A stretch of 64,000 nucleotides of DNA, taken from NCBI RefSeq assembly GCF_033304615.1, contig NZ_CP129118.1:368001-432000 (forward strand). Direction: 5' to 3'. The position numbers and the translations under genes were made by a program. The DNA is from Sporosarcina oncorhynchi (lineage in GTDB: Bacteria > Bacillota > Bacilli > Bacillales_A > Planococcaceae). This document shows, piece after piece, positions 36,934 through 46,299 of the stretch (position 1 is its first letter; every line of letters starts with the position of its first letter). The notes under the pieces are model-generated. The model had not been told where the DNA came from. It saw only the letters and a program-made list of their open reading frames with translations, and did no database searches.

Positions 36934-36970
36934 AAAACCCATCCTCAATGAAAAAAGATGGGCTTTCTTT
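36934..36970. terminator. Bidirectional terminator
   Basis: AAAACCCATC / GATGGGCTTT between the convergent small gene and the minus-strand membrane gene. Confidence 0.7.
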
Positions 36971-36991
36971 GCGTTAAGAATTTTTTTCGTC

Positions 36992-37648
36992 TTACACTTC
37001 TTTCGATGCAACAGTCCTCTTTGCCATTCTGTTCAACATATGATGGACGACAAAACGCTGCATACCGACCGCCTGCTTCGTCGCAGATGCGGATTCCGCT
37101 TCAAAAAGAGCAGGATTATTTTGTTTGAAAGCGATAATTGCCTTCAATGAATGCGTCATCCACGGTGTACCGAGCTTCGACAAACATTCCTGTGACTTCT
37201 CCATATTGCTGCTCATTGTATAGCCGATGCCCGCGTAATAATGTTTGTACGCCGGATCTCCCATCGTCTTGGCTTCTTCAATTAACCCCCGCCAATCTTT
37301 CTTGAAAAACAGCAGATTCGCTTTGTAAACTTGTTGGACTTCCGCATTTGCATACGATTTCAAAATACGGTTCAACGACTTAATAACCTCTTCATCGGTT
37401 CCATGTGCCAGTGCATGCGCATAACCGAAAATAGGTTTACTCTGATGATTCGTCAAATAACGTCCAATGAGTTTTAAATTGCGGGCTTTGTAGATAATGT
37501 AGAATGGATACCCCATGGAAATAGCGAATGTGAATACCATTAGTAGCGTAAAGACAAGCCATGGCGAAACGCCCGCTGTGAACAAACCGACTGCCAGCAA
37601 AGCGCTGGCGATAATTACGATTATATAATTCGTGTATTTACTGAACAT
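36992..37648 (-). CDS. Hypothetical membrane protein with helical repeat domain
   Basis: A 218-residue protein with two adjacent N-terminal membrane helices (about 7-27 and 30-52) and a cytosolic C-terminal part of alternating helices (YAHALAHGTDEEVIKSLNRI, VYKANLLFFKKDWRGLIEEA, YYAGIGYTMSSNMEKSQECL) that look like TPR-type hairpins. The function is unknown. It lies, in opposite orientation, between kbl and tdh and divergent from tdh. Confidence 0.65.
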   Translation of the reverse strand: MFSKYTNYIIVIIASALLAVGLFTAGVSPWLVFTLLMVFTFAISMGYPFYIIYKARNLKLIGRYLTNHQSKPIFGYAHALAHGTDEEVIKSLNRILKSYANAEVQQVYKANLLFFKKDWRGLIEEAKTMGDPAYKHYYAGIGYTMSSNMEKSQECLSKLGTPWMTHSLKAIIAFKQNNPALFEAESASATKQAVGMQRFVVHHMLNRMAKRTVASKEV

Positions 37649-37837
37649 GCTGCACCCCGATGTTTTTCCTCTAGTATAACAGAATTTTCACAGTAAATGC
37701 TTCCTGAAAATATCTGTAGTTGTATTTCGTAGATGAACATAATATAATCATAATGTATTGATGGTAATGAGTTTTGATTAGATAAATGAATGAGTGTCCT
37801 TCCCATAAACACATTTGACCTTTAGGAGGAATACATA

Positions 37838-38785
37838 GTGAAGAAAATCATGGTTACTGGAGCATTAGGGCAAATTGGTTCTGAATTGATCACTAAACTG
37901 CAGAAGGAATACGGCGAAAATAATGTCCTCTCTACAGATATCCGCAAACCTGAAAAACCAGTCACGGGTCCGTTTGAAATCCTAGACGTAACAGACAGCA
38001 AGCGTATGCATGGAGTGGCAAAAGAATTCGGGGCTGACACGATGATGCATATGGCGGCACTACTTTCTGCAAAAGCTGAATCCAATCCACTCTTCGCTTG
38101 GAACCTCAACATGGGCGGGCTTATGAACTCCCTTGAAGTATCACGCGAACTAGGTATGCAATTTTTCACGCCGAGCTCAATTGGCGCATTCGGTCCTTCT
38201 ACTCCAAAAGTGGACACACCACAAGACACATTACAGCGTCCAACGACGATGTATGGCGTCAATAAGGTGGCGGGCGAACTGCTTTGCGACTATTACTTTA
38301 CCCGTTTCGGTCTGGACACACGCGGCGTGCGTTTCCCGGGATTGATATCCTATGTGGCGCAACCTGGCGGTGGAACGACGGACTATGCGGTTGATATTTA
38401 TTATAAAGCGTTAGAAGAAGGGAAGTATGAATCCTTCATCGCAGAAGGTACACGAATGGATATGATGTATATGCCCGATGCGTTGCAGGCGATTGTTGAC
38501 TTGATGGAAGCAGATCCTGCGAAACTAATCCATCGTAATGCATTTAACGTAACGGCGATGAGCTTCGAACCTGGCGAAATTGCAGCTTCGATCCAGAAAC
38601 ATCTGCCCGAGTTCAACATTTCTTATGACGTCGATCCTGTTCGTCAGGCAATCGCTGACAGCTGGCCGGATAGCATCGATCCGTCTGCTGCAGTTGCGGA
38701 ATGGGGCTTCAAAACGACGTATGATCTTGACTCAATGACAGCTGATATGCTCGAAAAGCTGCGGACGAAACTTCAGATTTCTTAA
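37838..38785 (+). CDS. tdh: L-threonine 3-dehydrogenase, SDR (epimerase-like) type
   Basis: A 315-residue extended SDR. The NAD motif [12 protein letters not shown] is at residues 6-17, the acidic end of strand 2 STDIRKPE fixes NAD, and the catalytic Ser-Tyr-Lys are in [13 protein letters not shown] and the Y-GVN-K segment ([10 protein letters not shown]). The segment [21 protein letters not shown] is characteristic of bacterial SDR-type threonine dehydrogenases. It oxidises L-threonine to 2-amino-3-oxobutanoate, the substrate of Kbl. The start is GTG with AGGAGGAA 8 bases upstream. It is a separate unit from kbl, ended by a strong terminator. Confidence 0.9.
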   Translation: MKKIMVTGALGQIGSELITKLQKEYGENNVLSTDIRKPEKPVTGPFEILDVTDSKRMHGVAKEFGADTMMHMAALLSAKAESNPLFAWNLNMGGLMNSLEVSRELGMQFFTPSSIGAFGPSTPKVDTPQDTLQRPTTMYGVNKVAGELLCDYYFTRFGLDTRGVRFPGLISYVAQPGGGTTDYAVDIYYKALEEGKYESFIAEGTRMDMMYMPDALQAIVDLMEADPAKLIHRNAFNVTAMSFEPGEIAASIQKHLPEFNISYDVDPVRQAIADSWPDSIDPSAAVAEWGFKTTYDLDSMTADMLEKLRTKLQIS

Positions 38786-38787
38786 TC

Positions 38788-38830
38788 AAAAGACCGTCAT
38801 TCCTTTTATGGAATGGCGGTCTTTCTGTTT
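38788..38830. terminator. Bidirectional terminator
   Basis: AAAGACCGTCATTCC / GGAATGGCGGTCTTT between tdh and the convergent YjiH-type gene. Confidence 0.9.
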
Positions 38831-38833
38831 TTA

Positions 38834-40186
38834 TTAGAACAATAAATGTGCCACACCCGCAACAATCGGCAATGCAATTAATGTACGGAGTAGGAAGATG
38901 ATAATGAGGTCCAAAATATTCAATGGAATTTTCGTTCCTAAAATCAGGCCGCCGACTTCAGACATATAAATAAGCTGCACAACCGAAATCGTCGCAATCG
39001 TGAACAGCGTAATCGGTGAAGTGATTACACCATCCGCCAAAATTACCGGTAAGAACATGTCTGCGAATCCAACAACCATCATTTGTGCGGCTTCCGCAGC
39101 TTCAGGAATATTTAATAAGGCCAAAATCGGTTCAAACGGTTTTCCTAAAATCGTAAACACGCTTGTAGTTTCAGCTAGAATAAGTGCGACCGTCCCGAAT
39201 GCCATGACAACCGGTGCTACGCCGATCCACATATCAAGGACGTTTTTCATGCCGTCTTTAATGGTAGTTGAAATGGAACGATTCTTTGATGCTTTATCAA
39301 GAGCGTATTCCAATCCGTGGCTGACAACGTTATAGCCTTCAGGCAACTTTTCTTCTGCACCTGTGAATTTACGACCGTCAATATATTCTTCTTTTTTTCC
39401 GCGTAACGGATAAATCCGCGGTACGATGAGTGCCAATACAATTCCTGTTAGAATGACTGTCGCGTAAAATGGAAGGAAGTATTGCGACATGCCAACCGTG
39501 TCAATAATGACAAGAGAGAAAGTGATGGACACAACTGAAAATGTTGTCGCGATAATTGCCGCTTCACGTTGCGTGTAATGACCATCTTCATACTGTTTGC
39601 TAGTTAATAAAACCCCGATTGTCCCGTCGCCGATCCAAGAAGCCAATGCATCAATGGAAGAGCGTCCAGGCAAGTTGAATAGCGGGCGCATCACTTTCAC
39701 CATCATCGTTCCAAAAAATTCCAACAGACCGAAATTCAACAGAAGCGGCAACAGCAATCCCGCAAACAGGAAAATGGTGAATAGGAATGAAACAAGACCA
39801 TCCGGCGCGAGCAGCAAGCCACCCGTGTCTTCGCTCCAAATTGCTTCAGGTCCGATTTTAAACGTCACCATTACCGCAAAGACCGCCCCAAGTAAACGAG
39901 TGATTGTCCAAAACGGCGTTACTTTGAACAAGCTTTCTGCTAGAGAAGGGTTTGAACTATTACGCGGGATGAATAAAAATGCAATAGATCCGAGAGCCGC
40001 GATTACAATAATGAACATTGCCGCCATCGGCATCGCAGGTTCAAGCCAACCAGACAGAATTGCTGCGAATTTGGCAATCGGTACTTTCCATTCCTCTCCG
40101 AATTTGAATGGGATCATGAATAGTAAAATCCCGAGAATAGAAGGGACTAAAAAATAAAGCCATGTGGATAAACTATGTTTTTTCAA
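38834..40186 (-). CDS. YjiH family (nucleoside-recognition GATE domain) membrane protein
   Basis: A 450-residue polytopic membrane protein with about ten helices. Its conserved parts include LLPLLLNFGLLEFFGTMMVKVM, RSSIDALASWIGDGTIGVLLTSKQYEDG and a second GATE-like half near the C-terminus (GFADMFLPVILADGV, MSEVGGLILGTKIP). YjiH proteins are related to the spore maturation and nucleoside transporter GATE fold; the substrate is unknown. The start is TTG at 40186 with AAGGAG upstream. Family B array B2 lies close on its 5' side, about 165 bp away. Confidence 0.82.
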   Translation of the reverse strand: MKKHSLSTWLYFLVPSILGILLFMIPFKFGEEWKVPIAKFAAILSGWLEPAMPMAAMFIIVIAALGSIAFLFIPRNSSNPSLAESLFKVTPFWTITRLLGAVFAVMVTFKIGPEAIWSEDTGGLLLAPDGLVSFLFTIFLFAGLLLPLLLNFGLLEFFGTMMVKVMRPLFNLPGRSSIDALASWIGDGTIGVLLTSKQYEDGHYTQREAAIIATTFSVVSITFSLVIIDTVGMSQYFLPFYATVILTGIVLALIVPRIYPLRGKKEEYIDGRKFTGAEEKLPEGYNVVSHGLEYALDKASKNRSISTTIKDGMKNVLDMWIGVAPVVMAFGTVALILAETTSVFTILGKPFEPILALLNIPEAAEAAQMMVVGFADMFLPVILADGVITSPITLFTIATISVVQLIYMSEVGGLILGTKIPLNILDLIIIFLLRTLIALPIVAGVAHLLF

Positions 40187-40350
40187 TAGGGTGTCGCTCC
40201 TTGTGAATAAATTCTCGTTGTTAATGTATAATTATACATTCTAACGAATTTCATGCCTGTTGTAAATATACTATCACAAAGTTGGAGTTTTCAGTTACTG
40301 ATTTTGAAATGTTTTGATGTGTGGGGGGTAGGTGGTGTTGCTGGGGGGTG

Positions 40351-41130
40351 TGTTTCGTTGCGAGAAGGTTACGTTTCGATACGAGCAGGGTACGTTTCGA
40401 TACGGCGGTTCTACGTTTCGTTGCGGGCAGGTTACGTTTCGATACGGCGCTCCTACGTTTCGATACGCGCGGTCTACGTTGTGTTGCGTGTTCTACGTTT
40501 CGTTGCGGGCAGGTTACGTTTCGATACGATGCTTCTACGTTTGGATACGCGCTGTCTACGTTGTGTTGCGGTTTCTACGTTTCGTTGCGAACGGGTTACG
40601 TTTCGATACGACACTCCTACGTTTCGATAGGCGCCGGTTACGTTGTGTTGCGCGTTCTACGTTTCGTTACGAACGGGTTACGTTTCGATACGATGCTTCT
40701 ACGTTTCGATACGCGCTGTCTACGTTGTGTTGCGCGTTCTACGTTTCGTTACGAACGGGTTACGTTTCGATACGGCGCTTCTACGTTTCGATACGCGCTG
40801 TCTACGTTGTGTTGCGCGTTCTACGTTTCGTTGCGGGCAGGTTACGTTTCGATACGGCGCTTCTACGTTTCGATACGCGCTGTCTACGTTGTGTTGCGCG
40901 TTCTACGTTTCGTTGCGAGCAGGTTACGTTTCGATACGATGCTTCTACGTTTGGATACGCGCGGTCTACGTTGTGTTGCGTGTTCTACGTTTCGTTGCGG
41001 GCAGGTTACGTTTCGATACGATGCTCCTACGTTTCGATACGACACTCCTACGTTTCGATACGACACTCCTACGTTTCGATACGACACTCCTACGTTTCGA
41101 TACGACACTCCTACGTTTCGATACACTTAC
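40351..41130. repeat. Family B tandem array B2 (82-bp super-unit, seven periods)
   Basis: About 37 units with core TACGTTTCGATACG. The variant unit TACGTTGTGTTGCG recurs at 40475, 40557, 40639, 40721, 40803, 40885 and 40967, always exactly 82 bp apart, with internal spacings 19, 21, 21 and 21. The right end changes to plain 21-bp units at 41007, 41028, 41049, 41070, 41091 and 41112; four of these are identical by eye. All three plus frames and two minus frames stay open through it, an effect of the period, not of coding. Confidence 0.95.
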
Positions 41131-41140
41131 AACACGCCCA

Positions 41141-41177
41141 CAAAAAACGCCTCTCCAATTCAATAGGAGAGGCGTTG
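41141..41177 (-). terminator. Terminator after bshB2
   Basis: AACGCCTCTCC / GGAGAGGCGTT with a T run on the minus strand. Confidence 0.88.
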
Positions 41178-41192
41178 CCTGATGTCGATTAC

Positions 41193-41876
41193 TTATTCAA
41201 AATCGTTGTTCCAATCGTACGTATAGAATCGTTCTGTATGCAACCATTTTAATGCTTCGGGATCTTTTTCTGCTAAGCGCTTTTCCATATCACGCATCAT
41301 CCAGACCGTTTGGGAAGCATGCGAATTTAATGTTGCAATTTTTTTGTCTGCTGCTGCTTCAACGTTGTGAATGATGTCGGGTTCACCTAGAACTTCGGCT
41401 GTGTTGTTGGCGAATGCAATTGTATATAATGTCGGACGTGCTGAATCCGGCATGCGTCTAATCGCCCTCACGACTGCGCGGGCTGTAGCATCATGATCCG
41501 GATGGACGGAAAGGCCCGGATAGAACGAGATAACGAGTGACGGATTTGTTTCTTCAATTAGGTCAGCAACAAGCTTAACCATTTTTTCGTCGTCTTCGAA
41601 TTCAATCGTTTTATCGCGTAGTCCCATCATACGCAAATCGGTCAGTCCCATGGAAGCTACGGCTTTTTGAAGTTCCTGTTTGCGAATGAGCGGCAATGTT
41701 TCGCGGTTTGCGAAAGGCGGGTTGCCTAGATTTCGACCCATTTCACCGAGTGTCAGACAAGCATATGTGACAGGAACACCCATCTCGATATATGTGGAAA
41801 TCGTTCCGGATACGCCGAAAGCTTCATCGTCGGGATGCGGGAATATGACAAGTACGTGGCGTTCTTTTTTTATCAT
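41193..41876 (-). CDS. bshB2: Bacillithiol biosynthesis deacetylase BshB2
   Basis: A 227-residue LmbE-type zinc deacetylase. The metal motif PHPDDEAFG is at residues 13-21, the second His in HPDHDATARAVVRAI near residue 127. It removes the acetyl group from GlcNAc-malate in bacillithiol synthesis; Bacillus often has two such enzymes (BshB1, BshB2). The gene follows yojF with a 33-bp gap, the same pair as yojF-yojG in B. subtilis, so one operon is likely. GGAGG lies 8 bases before the ATG. Confidence 0.9.
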   Translation of the reverse strand: MIKKERHVLVIFPHPDDEAFGVSGTISTYIEMGVPVTYACLTLGEMGRNLGNPPFANRETLPLIRKQELQKAVASMGLTDLRMMGLRDKTIEFEDDEKMVKLVADLIEETNPSLVISFYPGLSVHPDHDATARAVVRAIRRMPDSARPTLYTIAFANNTAEVLGEPDIIHNVEAAADKKIATLNSHASQTVWMMRDMEKRLAEKDPEALKWLHTERFYTYDWNNDFE

Positions 41877-41909
41877 CGAAAAGCCTCCTTAAAGATGCGG
41901 TCAAGCGTT

Positions 41910-42260
41910 TTAATATGTAAACGGTGTTTCGCTAATTTCTAGTGAGACGGCGAGTTTGCCATCTGGATCGAGTCCGGCCATTAATAATCGGTTATGTTCG
42001 TCGAGTGTATAATGCGTGATTCCTTGTGCGTAAATCCAGCCTGACGGCAATTTTAAACCGATGCGGTGTGGCGAATCGCCTGCAACTTTACCGAGTTCGT
42101 ATTTGACAACAACATTCCGGATGAATGCGCCGGCGTTGAAGAAACCTTCCTTGAAATGTGCTGCGTATGATCCATTTGTCGTTTCGAGATGAATATACAC
42201 GTCTTTATTCGCAAAAGTATTGAGTAGTTCCTGTAAGTGATCAGGTTTAACCAGTTCCAT
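41910..42260 (-). CDS. yojF: YojF family protein (DUF1806)
   Basis: A 116-residue soluble protein matching the YojF/DUF1806 family (HLETTNGSYAAHFKEGFFNAG split, VVKYELGKV, IGLKLPSGWIYAQGITHY). The function is unknown, but the gene stands directly upstream of bshB2 here and in B. subtilis, which suggests a link with bacillithiol. GGAGGATTTTGC precedes the ATG. Confidence 0.87.
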   Translation of the reverse strand: MELVKPDHLQELLNTFANKDVYIHLETTNGSYAAHFKEGFFNAGAFIRNVVVKYELGKVAGDSPHRIGLKLPSGWIYAQGITHYTLDEHNRLLMAGLDPDGKLAVSLEISETPFTY

Positions 42261-42356
42261 GCAAAATCCTCCTTCATTAAAAATGCGGATGAGTTAAGTA
42301 TATAGAAAACATCGTTTGAATGCGATTGACGTGCTTATGGAGGGGGTAGAGGACCA

Positions 42357-42391
42357 TAAAAAAAGCCGGACATCCAGTTGGAATGTCCGGC
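42357..42391 (-). terminator. Terminator after pdxK
   Basis: GCCGGACAT / ATGTCCGGC with a T run on the minus strand. Confidence 0.88.
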
Positions 42392-42402
42392 GCAACAAGT
42401 TA

Positions 42403-43236
42403 TTATAATACAGTTTTCGTAATGTCAGACGCGCCGAAACGAGTCTTCGCACCATGCATAACTGGGCCTACGTACTCATTCAGCTTCCATCCATTTGCTA
42501 TCGCTGCTGTCACGAATTGCTTCGCTTCGATGACGGCTTCTTTCACGTCTAGACCGTTTGCCAGATTCGCTGTAATTGCAGCTGCGAATGTGCAACCTGC
42601 ACCATGGTTGAAATGGGTGTCCGTCTTTTCAGCTTCAAGCAAAGTGAATGTCTTCCCGTCATAGAACAGGTCTGCTGCCTTATCATGATGCAATTGCTTT
42701 CCGCCTTTAATGACGACATTGCGCGCGCCAAGTGAATGGATTTTTTCGGCGACGGATTTCATCTGCTCGATTGTTGTGGGTGTTTTCATGCTTGCAAGTT
42801 GGCCTGCTTCAAAAAGATTAGGTGTGACGATTTCCGCTTTTGGCAGCAAATACTCAACCATTGCGTCAACGGTCCCCGGGTTGAGAACCTCATCTTCACT
42901 TTTACATACCATGACGGGGTCAATTACAACATGATCCAGCCCTGATTCCGCAATCGCTTCGCCCGCTGTTTTAATGACTTCTTCTGTGCTCAACATGCCG
43001 GTTTTAATGGCGTCAATGCCTGTAGAAAGAGCTGTTTTAATCTGTGCACGAAGTACGTCAATCGGTAACGAATAAACACCGTGGCTCCAATTATTGTCAG
43101 GGTCCATCGTTACAACGACTGTCAATGCTGTCATGCCGTACGTTCCGTGCTCCTGAAATGTCTTCAGATCGGCCTGGATCCCCGCGCCTCCTGAAGTATC
43201 TGAACCTGCAATTGTCAACGTCTTTTTCATCGTCAT
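42403..43236 (-). CDS. pdxK: Pyridoxine/pyridoxal/pyridoxamine kinase (ThiD-like)
   Basis: A 277-residue ribokinase-fold kinase. It has LTIAGSDTSGGAGIQADLKTF, AIKTGMLS, VIDPVMVCKS, TPNLFEA and the catalytic GAGCTFAAA (about residues 215-223, anion hole and base). The sequence follows B. subtilis PdxK (ThiD2), which phosphorylates B6 vitamers for PLP salvage, more closely than ThiD; activity on hydroxymethylpyrimidine cannot be excluded. GGGGGAGA precedes the ATG. Monocistronic. Confidence 0.87.
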   Translation of the reverse strand: MTMKKTLTIAGSDTSGGAGIQADLKTFQEHGTYGMTALTVVVTMDPDNNWSHGVYSLPIDVLRAQIKTALSTGIDAIKTGMLSTEEVIKTAGEAIAESGLDHVVIDPVMVCKSEDEVLNPGTVDAMVEYLLPKAEIVTPNLFEAGQLASMKTPTTIEQMKSVAEKIHSLGARNVVIKGGKQLHHDKAADLFYDGKTFTLLEAEKTDTHFNHGAGCTFAAAITANLANGLDVKEAVIEAKQFVTAAIANGWKLNEYVGPVMHGAKTRFGASDITKTVL

Positions 43237-43449
43237 AATAAATAGTCTCCCCCGTCTTGTGCTGAATTCTTTCTTATATGATAATCAAGATAGGGAAAAA
43301 ATACAATTATCGGATTTTTACACGTAACATCCTGTTTGATGAAATGTGGTCATATGTATTGTTTGACAGGAAACTTTCCGCTAATCTAAACGTACAAGTT
43401 AGTAGTGAGATGAATGACAGATAACTAGAATCAAAGGATGGTGAATGGA

Positions 43450-44223
43450 ATGGCAGATCACAAGAATGATGACCGGTCTAAAGTAAACAAGGAATTGAAG
43501 GCGGCGAAGTCTGAAAGTGCTGTGACGATGGAAGAGGCTATCGGCCGTGAAAAAAGGGGTCGACGCTTTAGATTCCCTTTTATTCGCCTGCGGTATTTGA
43601 AAAGGTGGGTTCTATTAATGGCCGTCATCGCAGTTTTGCTTGTGGCTGCGATTCCGTTTGCAACTTTTTATTTCCTGAAGCAGGGCAGTACATTTACGGA
43701 AGACAAAGGTGTATTTCTTGAGCGGATCCAGGATCTGAATGAAATGGCAACGGCAGAAGCGTTCACGAAAGTCATTATTGAACGTCAAGACAATCAAATT
43801 TTCGGACAAAGTATCGGCCTAAACGTGCCTGGAACGAAACGACAGCTACTCGTCGTTATACCAGGATCAATCAAAGCGGGTATCGACTTGTCAGGTGTGA
43901 CGGAAAAAGATCTTGTGATAGATGAAAAGAATAAGACTGTGAAACTTGTATTGCCTAGTGCCGAGTTCCTTGGCGGGGCAGAAATCTATTTTGAAAACGT
44001 CGAAGTCTTTTCATATGAAGGCGTATTCCGCGAGAAGGCGGATATTGAAGAGGCATATGAGCTCGCTGCAGAAGCGAAAACACTTATTATGGAAGAGGCA
44101 ACAGGTCAAGGCGTGCTGAAAATGGCTCAATTCAATGCCGAAAAGACATTGAAAGAAATGTTTTCATTCGCGGGCTACGATGTGACAATCGAGTTCAAGG
44201 AGAGTGTGAAAGATGACGAATAA
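43450..44223 (+). CDS. DUF4230 family membrane-anchored protein
   Basis: About 257 residues: a charged cytosolic N-terminus (1-55), one membrane helix (about 58-80), and an extracytoplasmic domain with [18 protein letters not shown] and [17 protein letters not shown] typical of DUF4230. The function is unknown. ATG at 43450 is favoured, with GGATGGTG about 6 bases before it. The ung gene overlaps its 3' end by 11 bp, so the two are translationally coupled. Confidence 0.78.
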   Translation: MADHKNDDRSKVNKELKAAKSESAVTMEEAIGREKRGRRFRFPFIRLRYLKRWVLLMAVIAVLLVAAIPFATFYFLKQGSTFTEDKGVFLERIQDLNEMATAEAFTKVIIERQDNQIFGQSIGLNVPGTKRQLLVVIPGSIKAGIDLSGVTEKDLVIDEKNKTVKLVLPSAEFLGGAEIYFENVEVFSYEGVFREKADIEEAYELAAEAKTLIMEEATGQGVLKMAQFNAEKTLKEMFSFAGYDVTIEFKESVKDDE

Positions 44224-44899
44224 ACCGTTTGGAAACGATTGGGATACAGTGCTTGCGAATGAATTCGAGAAAGAATATTATGCAAGATTGCGTTCGTATT
44301 TAAATGAGCAGTATGAAAATCGTAATGTCTACCCGGTGATGGACGATTTGTGGACTGCGTTCAAACTGACACCTTTTAATAATGTGAAAGTCGTTATTTT
44401 GGGACAAGATCCGTATCATGGGCCGGGACAGGCGCATGGACTTAGTTTTTCCGTCCAACCGGGAGTCAAAGTTCCGCCTAGTTTGCGGAACATTTTCAAG
44501 GAATTGCAATCGGATATCGGGTGTGAAATCCCTGACAACGGAACATTGACGGGTTGGGCGAAGCAAGGTGTGCTCATGTTAAACACCGTTTTGACAGTGA
44601 GGGATGGAGAAGCGAACTCCCACCGTAAGCATGGATGGGAACATTTCACGGATGAAGTAATTCGCCGTCTGTCGGAGCGTGAAGAACCAGTTGTTTTCGT
44701 TCTTTGGGGGCGTCCGGCACAGGAGAAGAAAACTTTGATAGATTTATCGAGAAATGCGGTCATTGAATCCGTCCATCCGAGTCCGTTGAGTGCGAGCCGC
44801 GGATTTTTCGGCAGCCGTCCATTCTCCAAAACGAATGGCGTTTTAGAGCAGTGGAATGAAGTGCCGATTGACTGGTGCGACACGGATGCAGGACTTTAA
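44213..44899 (+). CDS. ung: Uracil-DNA glycosylase
   Basis: A 228-residue family 1 UDG. The water-activating loop [18 protein letters not shown] (about residues 62-79), the [11 protein letters not shown] loop, LLN-type segment [18 protein letters not shown] and the minor-groove loop [17 protein letters not shown] are all intact. It removes uracil from DNA in base excision repair. The ATG lies inside the end of the DUF4230 gene. Downstream come a small Cys protein, ywdI and ywdK, as around ung in B. subtilis. Confidence 0.95.
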   Translation: MTNKPFGNDWDTVLANEFEKEYYARLRSYLNEQYENRNVYPVMDDLWTAFKLTPFNNVKVVILGQDPYHGPGQAHGLSFSVQPGVKVPPSLRNIFKELQSDIGCEIPDNGTLTGWAKQGVLMLNTVLTVRDGEANSHRKHGWEHFTDEVIRRLSEREEPVVFVLWGRPAQEKKTLIDLSRNAVIESVHPSPLSASRGFFGSRPFSKTNGVLEQWNEVPIDWCDTDAGL

Positions 44900-44945
44900 A
44901 ACGAGTCCTCTCCATGATACAGTTAATAGGAAAGAGGTTGATCGT

Positions 44946-45116
44946 ATGGCTGTAAACTGTTTTCAATGTCAGTACTTTTTCGTCACATGGGATCCGAAAA
45001 ATCCCCGTGGCTGCAAAGCATATGGTTTTAAAACACGTGAATTGCCGTCGATTGTCGTACGGAAGTCATCAGGCATGGAATGCTTGAAATTTGAACCGAA
45101 GAAAGGAGGCAGCTGA
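44946..45116 (+). CDS. Small four-cysteine protein (putative metal-binding)
   Basis: A 56-residue protein with CFQCQYFFVTW, a Cys in PRGCKAYG and a Cys in SGMECLKF. The C-x2-C plus two later Cys suggest a zinc or iron site. Such small proteins are found beside ung in related genomes and are sometimes named after it, but no activity is known. AAAGAGG lies about 8 bases before the ATG at 44946. The next gene starts 3 bp after its stop. Confidence 0.75.
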   Translation: MAVNCFQCQYFFVTWDPKNPRGCKAYGFKTRELPSIVVRKSSGMECLKFEPKKGGS

Positions 45117-45118
45117 CG

Positions 45119-45400
45119 TTGATTGCAACTGAACGGATACTGGTAGAAATGGATAGACAACTGGCTCTCGCAAAAGAGGCTGGCAACGAACAGGCGATGC
45201 GTGAAGCATTGACGGCCATCCGTTCACTTTGCCAAGTAGTGCTTGGTAGCGGGGAAGTGCCGCAGCGCACGGCATCTGTAAATAGAGAGTTGACGGTAGC
45301 TTCTATGGGACAGCAGCCTACACCTTCTCAGGTTGTGTCGCTTGATAGCAAGCCCTTGATCGAGAAAGATGCGAACGGTGGCTCCATTTTCGATTTCTGA
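45119..45400 (+). CDS. ywdI: YwdI family protein (DUF5327)
   Basis: A 93-residue protein with a helical N-terminal half (AGNEQAMREALTAIRSLCQVV) matching the YwdI/DUF5327 family, and a low-complexity C-terminus ending GGSIFDF. The start is TTG at 45119 with AAAGGAGG upstream, overlapping the region of the preceding stop. Its place between ung and ywdK is the same as in B. subtilis. The function is unknown. Confidence 0.83.
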   Translation: MIATERILVEMDRQLALAKEAGNEQAMREALTAIRSLCQVVLGSGEVPQRTASVNRELTVASMGQQPTPSQVVSLDSKPLIEKDANGGSIFDF

Positions 45401-45495
45401 TTGTCGGGAAAACGACAAGTTTCAAACGCGGAAAGATGCGTAACACGGTTATCATATAAGAATAAGGTATTTATATCGAGAAAGAAGGAAAGTAC

Positions 45496-45876
45496 ATGCC
45501 ATTTTTCATTATCGCAGGTGCGGTCAACGCTGCCATCGCCGTTGCATTCGGTGCATTTGGCGCGCATGCGTTGAAAGACCGCCTGTCCGAACATTATCTC
45601 GCCATCTGGGAAACAGCTGTCCAATATCAAATGTTCCACGCAATTGCACTTCTTGCAGTCGGGATCCTCATGAGCTCATCGCTCCTCGGACCTTCGACGC
45701 AACTTAGCTGGGCAGGCTATTTAATCCTTGCCGGAATCATCATTTTCTCGGGTAGTTTGTATGTGCTGAGCCTCTCAGGCATCGGCGTGTTAGGGGCCAT
45801 TACCCCGATTGGCGGTGTTGCTTTCATCGTCGGTTGGATTATGTTGATTATTGCAGCTGTTAAATTTGGGAAATAG
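45496..45876 (+). CDS. ywdK: DUF423 family membrane protein (YwdK)
   Basis: A 126-residue protein with four membrane helices and the DUF423 signature [34 protein letters not shown] (given here as two parts), ending in a fourth helix with [13 protein letters not shown]. The function is unknown; conserved neighbourhood with gerQ. Confidence 0.88.
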   Translation: MPFFIIAGAVNAAIAVAFGAFGAHALKDRLSEHYLAIWETAVQYQMFHAIALLAVGILMSSSLLGPSTQLSWAGYLILAGIIIFSGSLYVLSLSGIGVLGAITPIGGVAFIVGWIMLIIAAVKFGK

Positions 45877-45885
45877 TTGAATGTG

Positions 45886-45930
45886 GAGCTGATTTGGAGA
45901 GAGCGTTTCTCCGATTCGGCTTTTTTTTTT
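45886..45930 (+). terminator. Terminator after ywdK
   Basis: AGCTGATTTGGAGA / TCTCCGATTCGGCT followed by ten Ts. Confidence 0.85.
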
Positions 45931-45944
45931 GGCTTAGTAGCGAT

Positions 45945-45981
45945 AAAACCAAGATTAATTGGTCAAAAGCATTCTGCGCGA
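45945..45981 (+). repeat. Shortened copy of the 146-bp R element
   Basis: AAAACCAAGATTaATTgGTC followed by AAAAGCATTCTGCGCGA matches the first third of the full R element; the rest is missing and family C array C1 follows 30 bp later. Confidence 0.8.
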
Positions 45982-46010
45982 TTTTGAGAGAGGTAGACAT
46001 AGATAGCGCC

Positions 46011-46171
46011 GCGCCCGTATTTGTCGGATGTGCGCTCGTAAACCTGAGTTGCGCGCTCGTAAAAAGATTTGCTCGCCCGTAAAAGTTGTTGCTGCGCCCG
46101 TAAATGGAGGTAGCGCGCTCGTAAAAACAATTTCGCGCCCGTATAAGCTCTCCGTGCGCTCATAAAACTTA
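46011..46171. repeat. Family C tandem array C1 (GCGCCCGTAAA core)
   Basis: Eight units at 46011, 46032, 46053, 46074, 46094, 46115, 46135 and 46156, spacings 20 or 21. It lies between the convergent ywdK and gerQ genes. Confidence 0.88.
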
Positions 46172-46188
46172 GTGGTTATGGCAAAAAT

Positions 46189-46299
46189 GGGCGGATTGCA
46201 CTCGATGTTGAGCGGTTTTTTGCAAACATGAGCGGATTGCACTCGATGTTGAGCGGTTTTTTGCAAACATGAGCGGATTGTAGACGATGTTGAGCGGAT
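46189..46299. repeat. Family A array A3 (minus orientation, alternating 21/20)
   Basis: AGCGG cores at 46190, 46211, 46231, 46252, 46272 and 46293, so spacings 21, 20, 21, 20, 21. Two unit types alternate, one with GTTGAGCGG and one with CATGAGCGG. It directly abuts an inverted full R element. Confidence 0.9.

Noticed and set aside
40321..41252. Overlapping long ORFs in all three plus frames and two minus frames
   Set aside because: They are by-products of the 21-bp and 82-bp repeat periods. No ribosome binding site, full overlap of frames, and low-complexity products.
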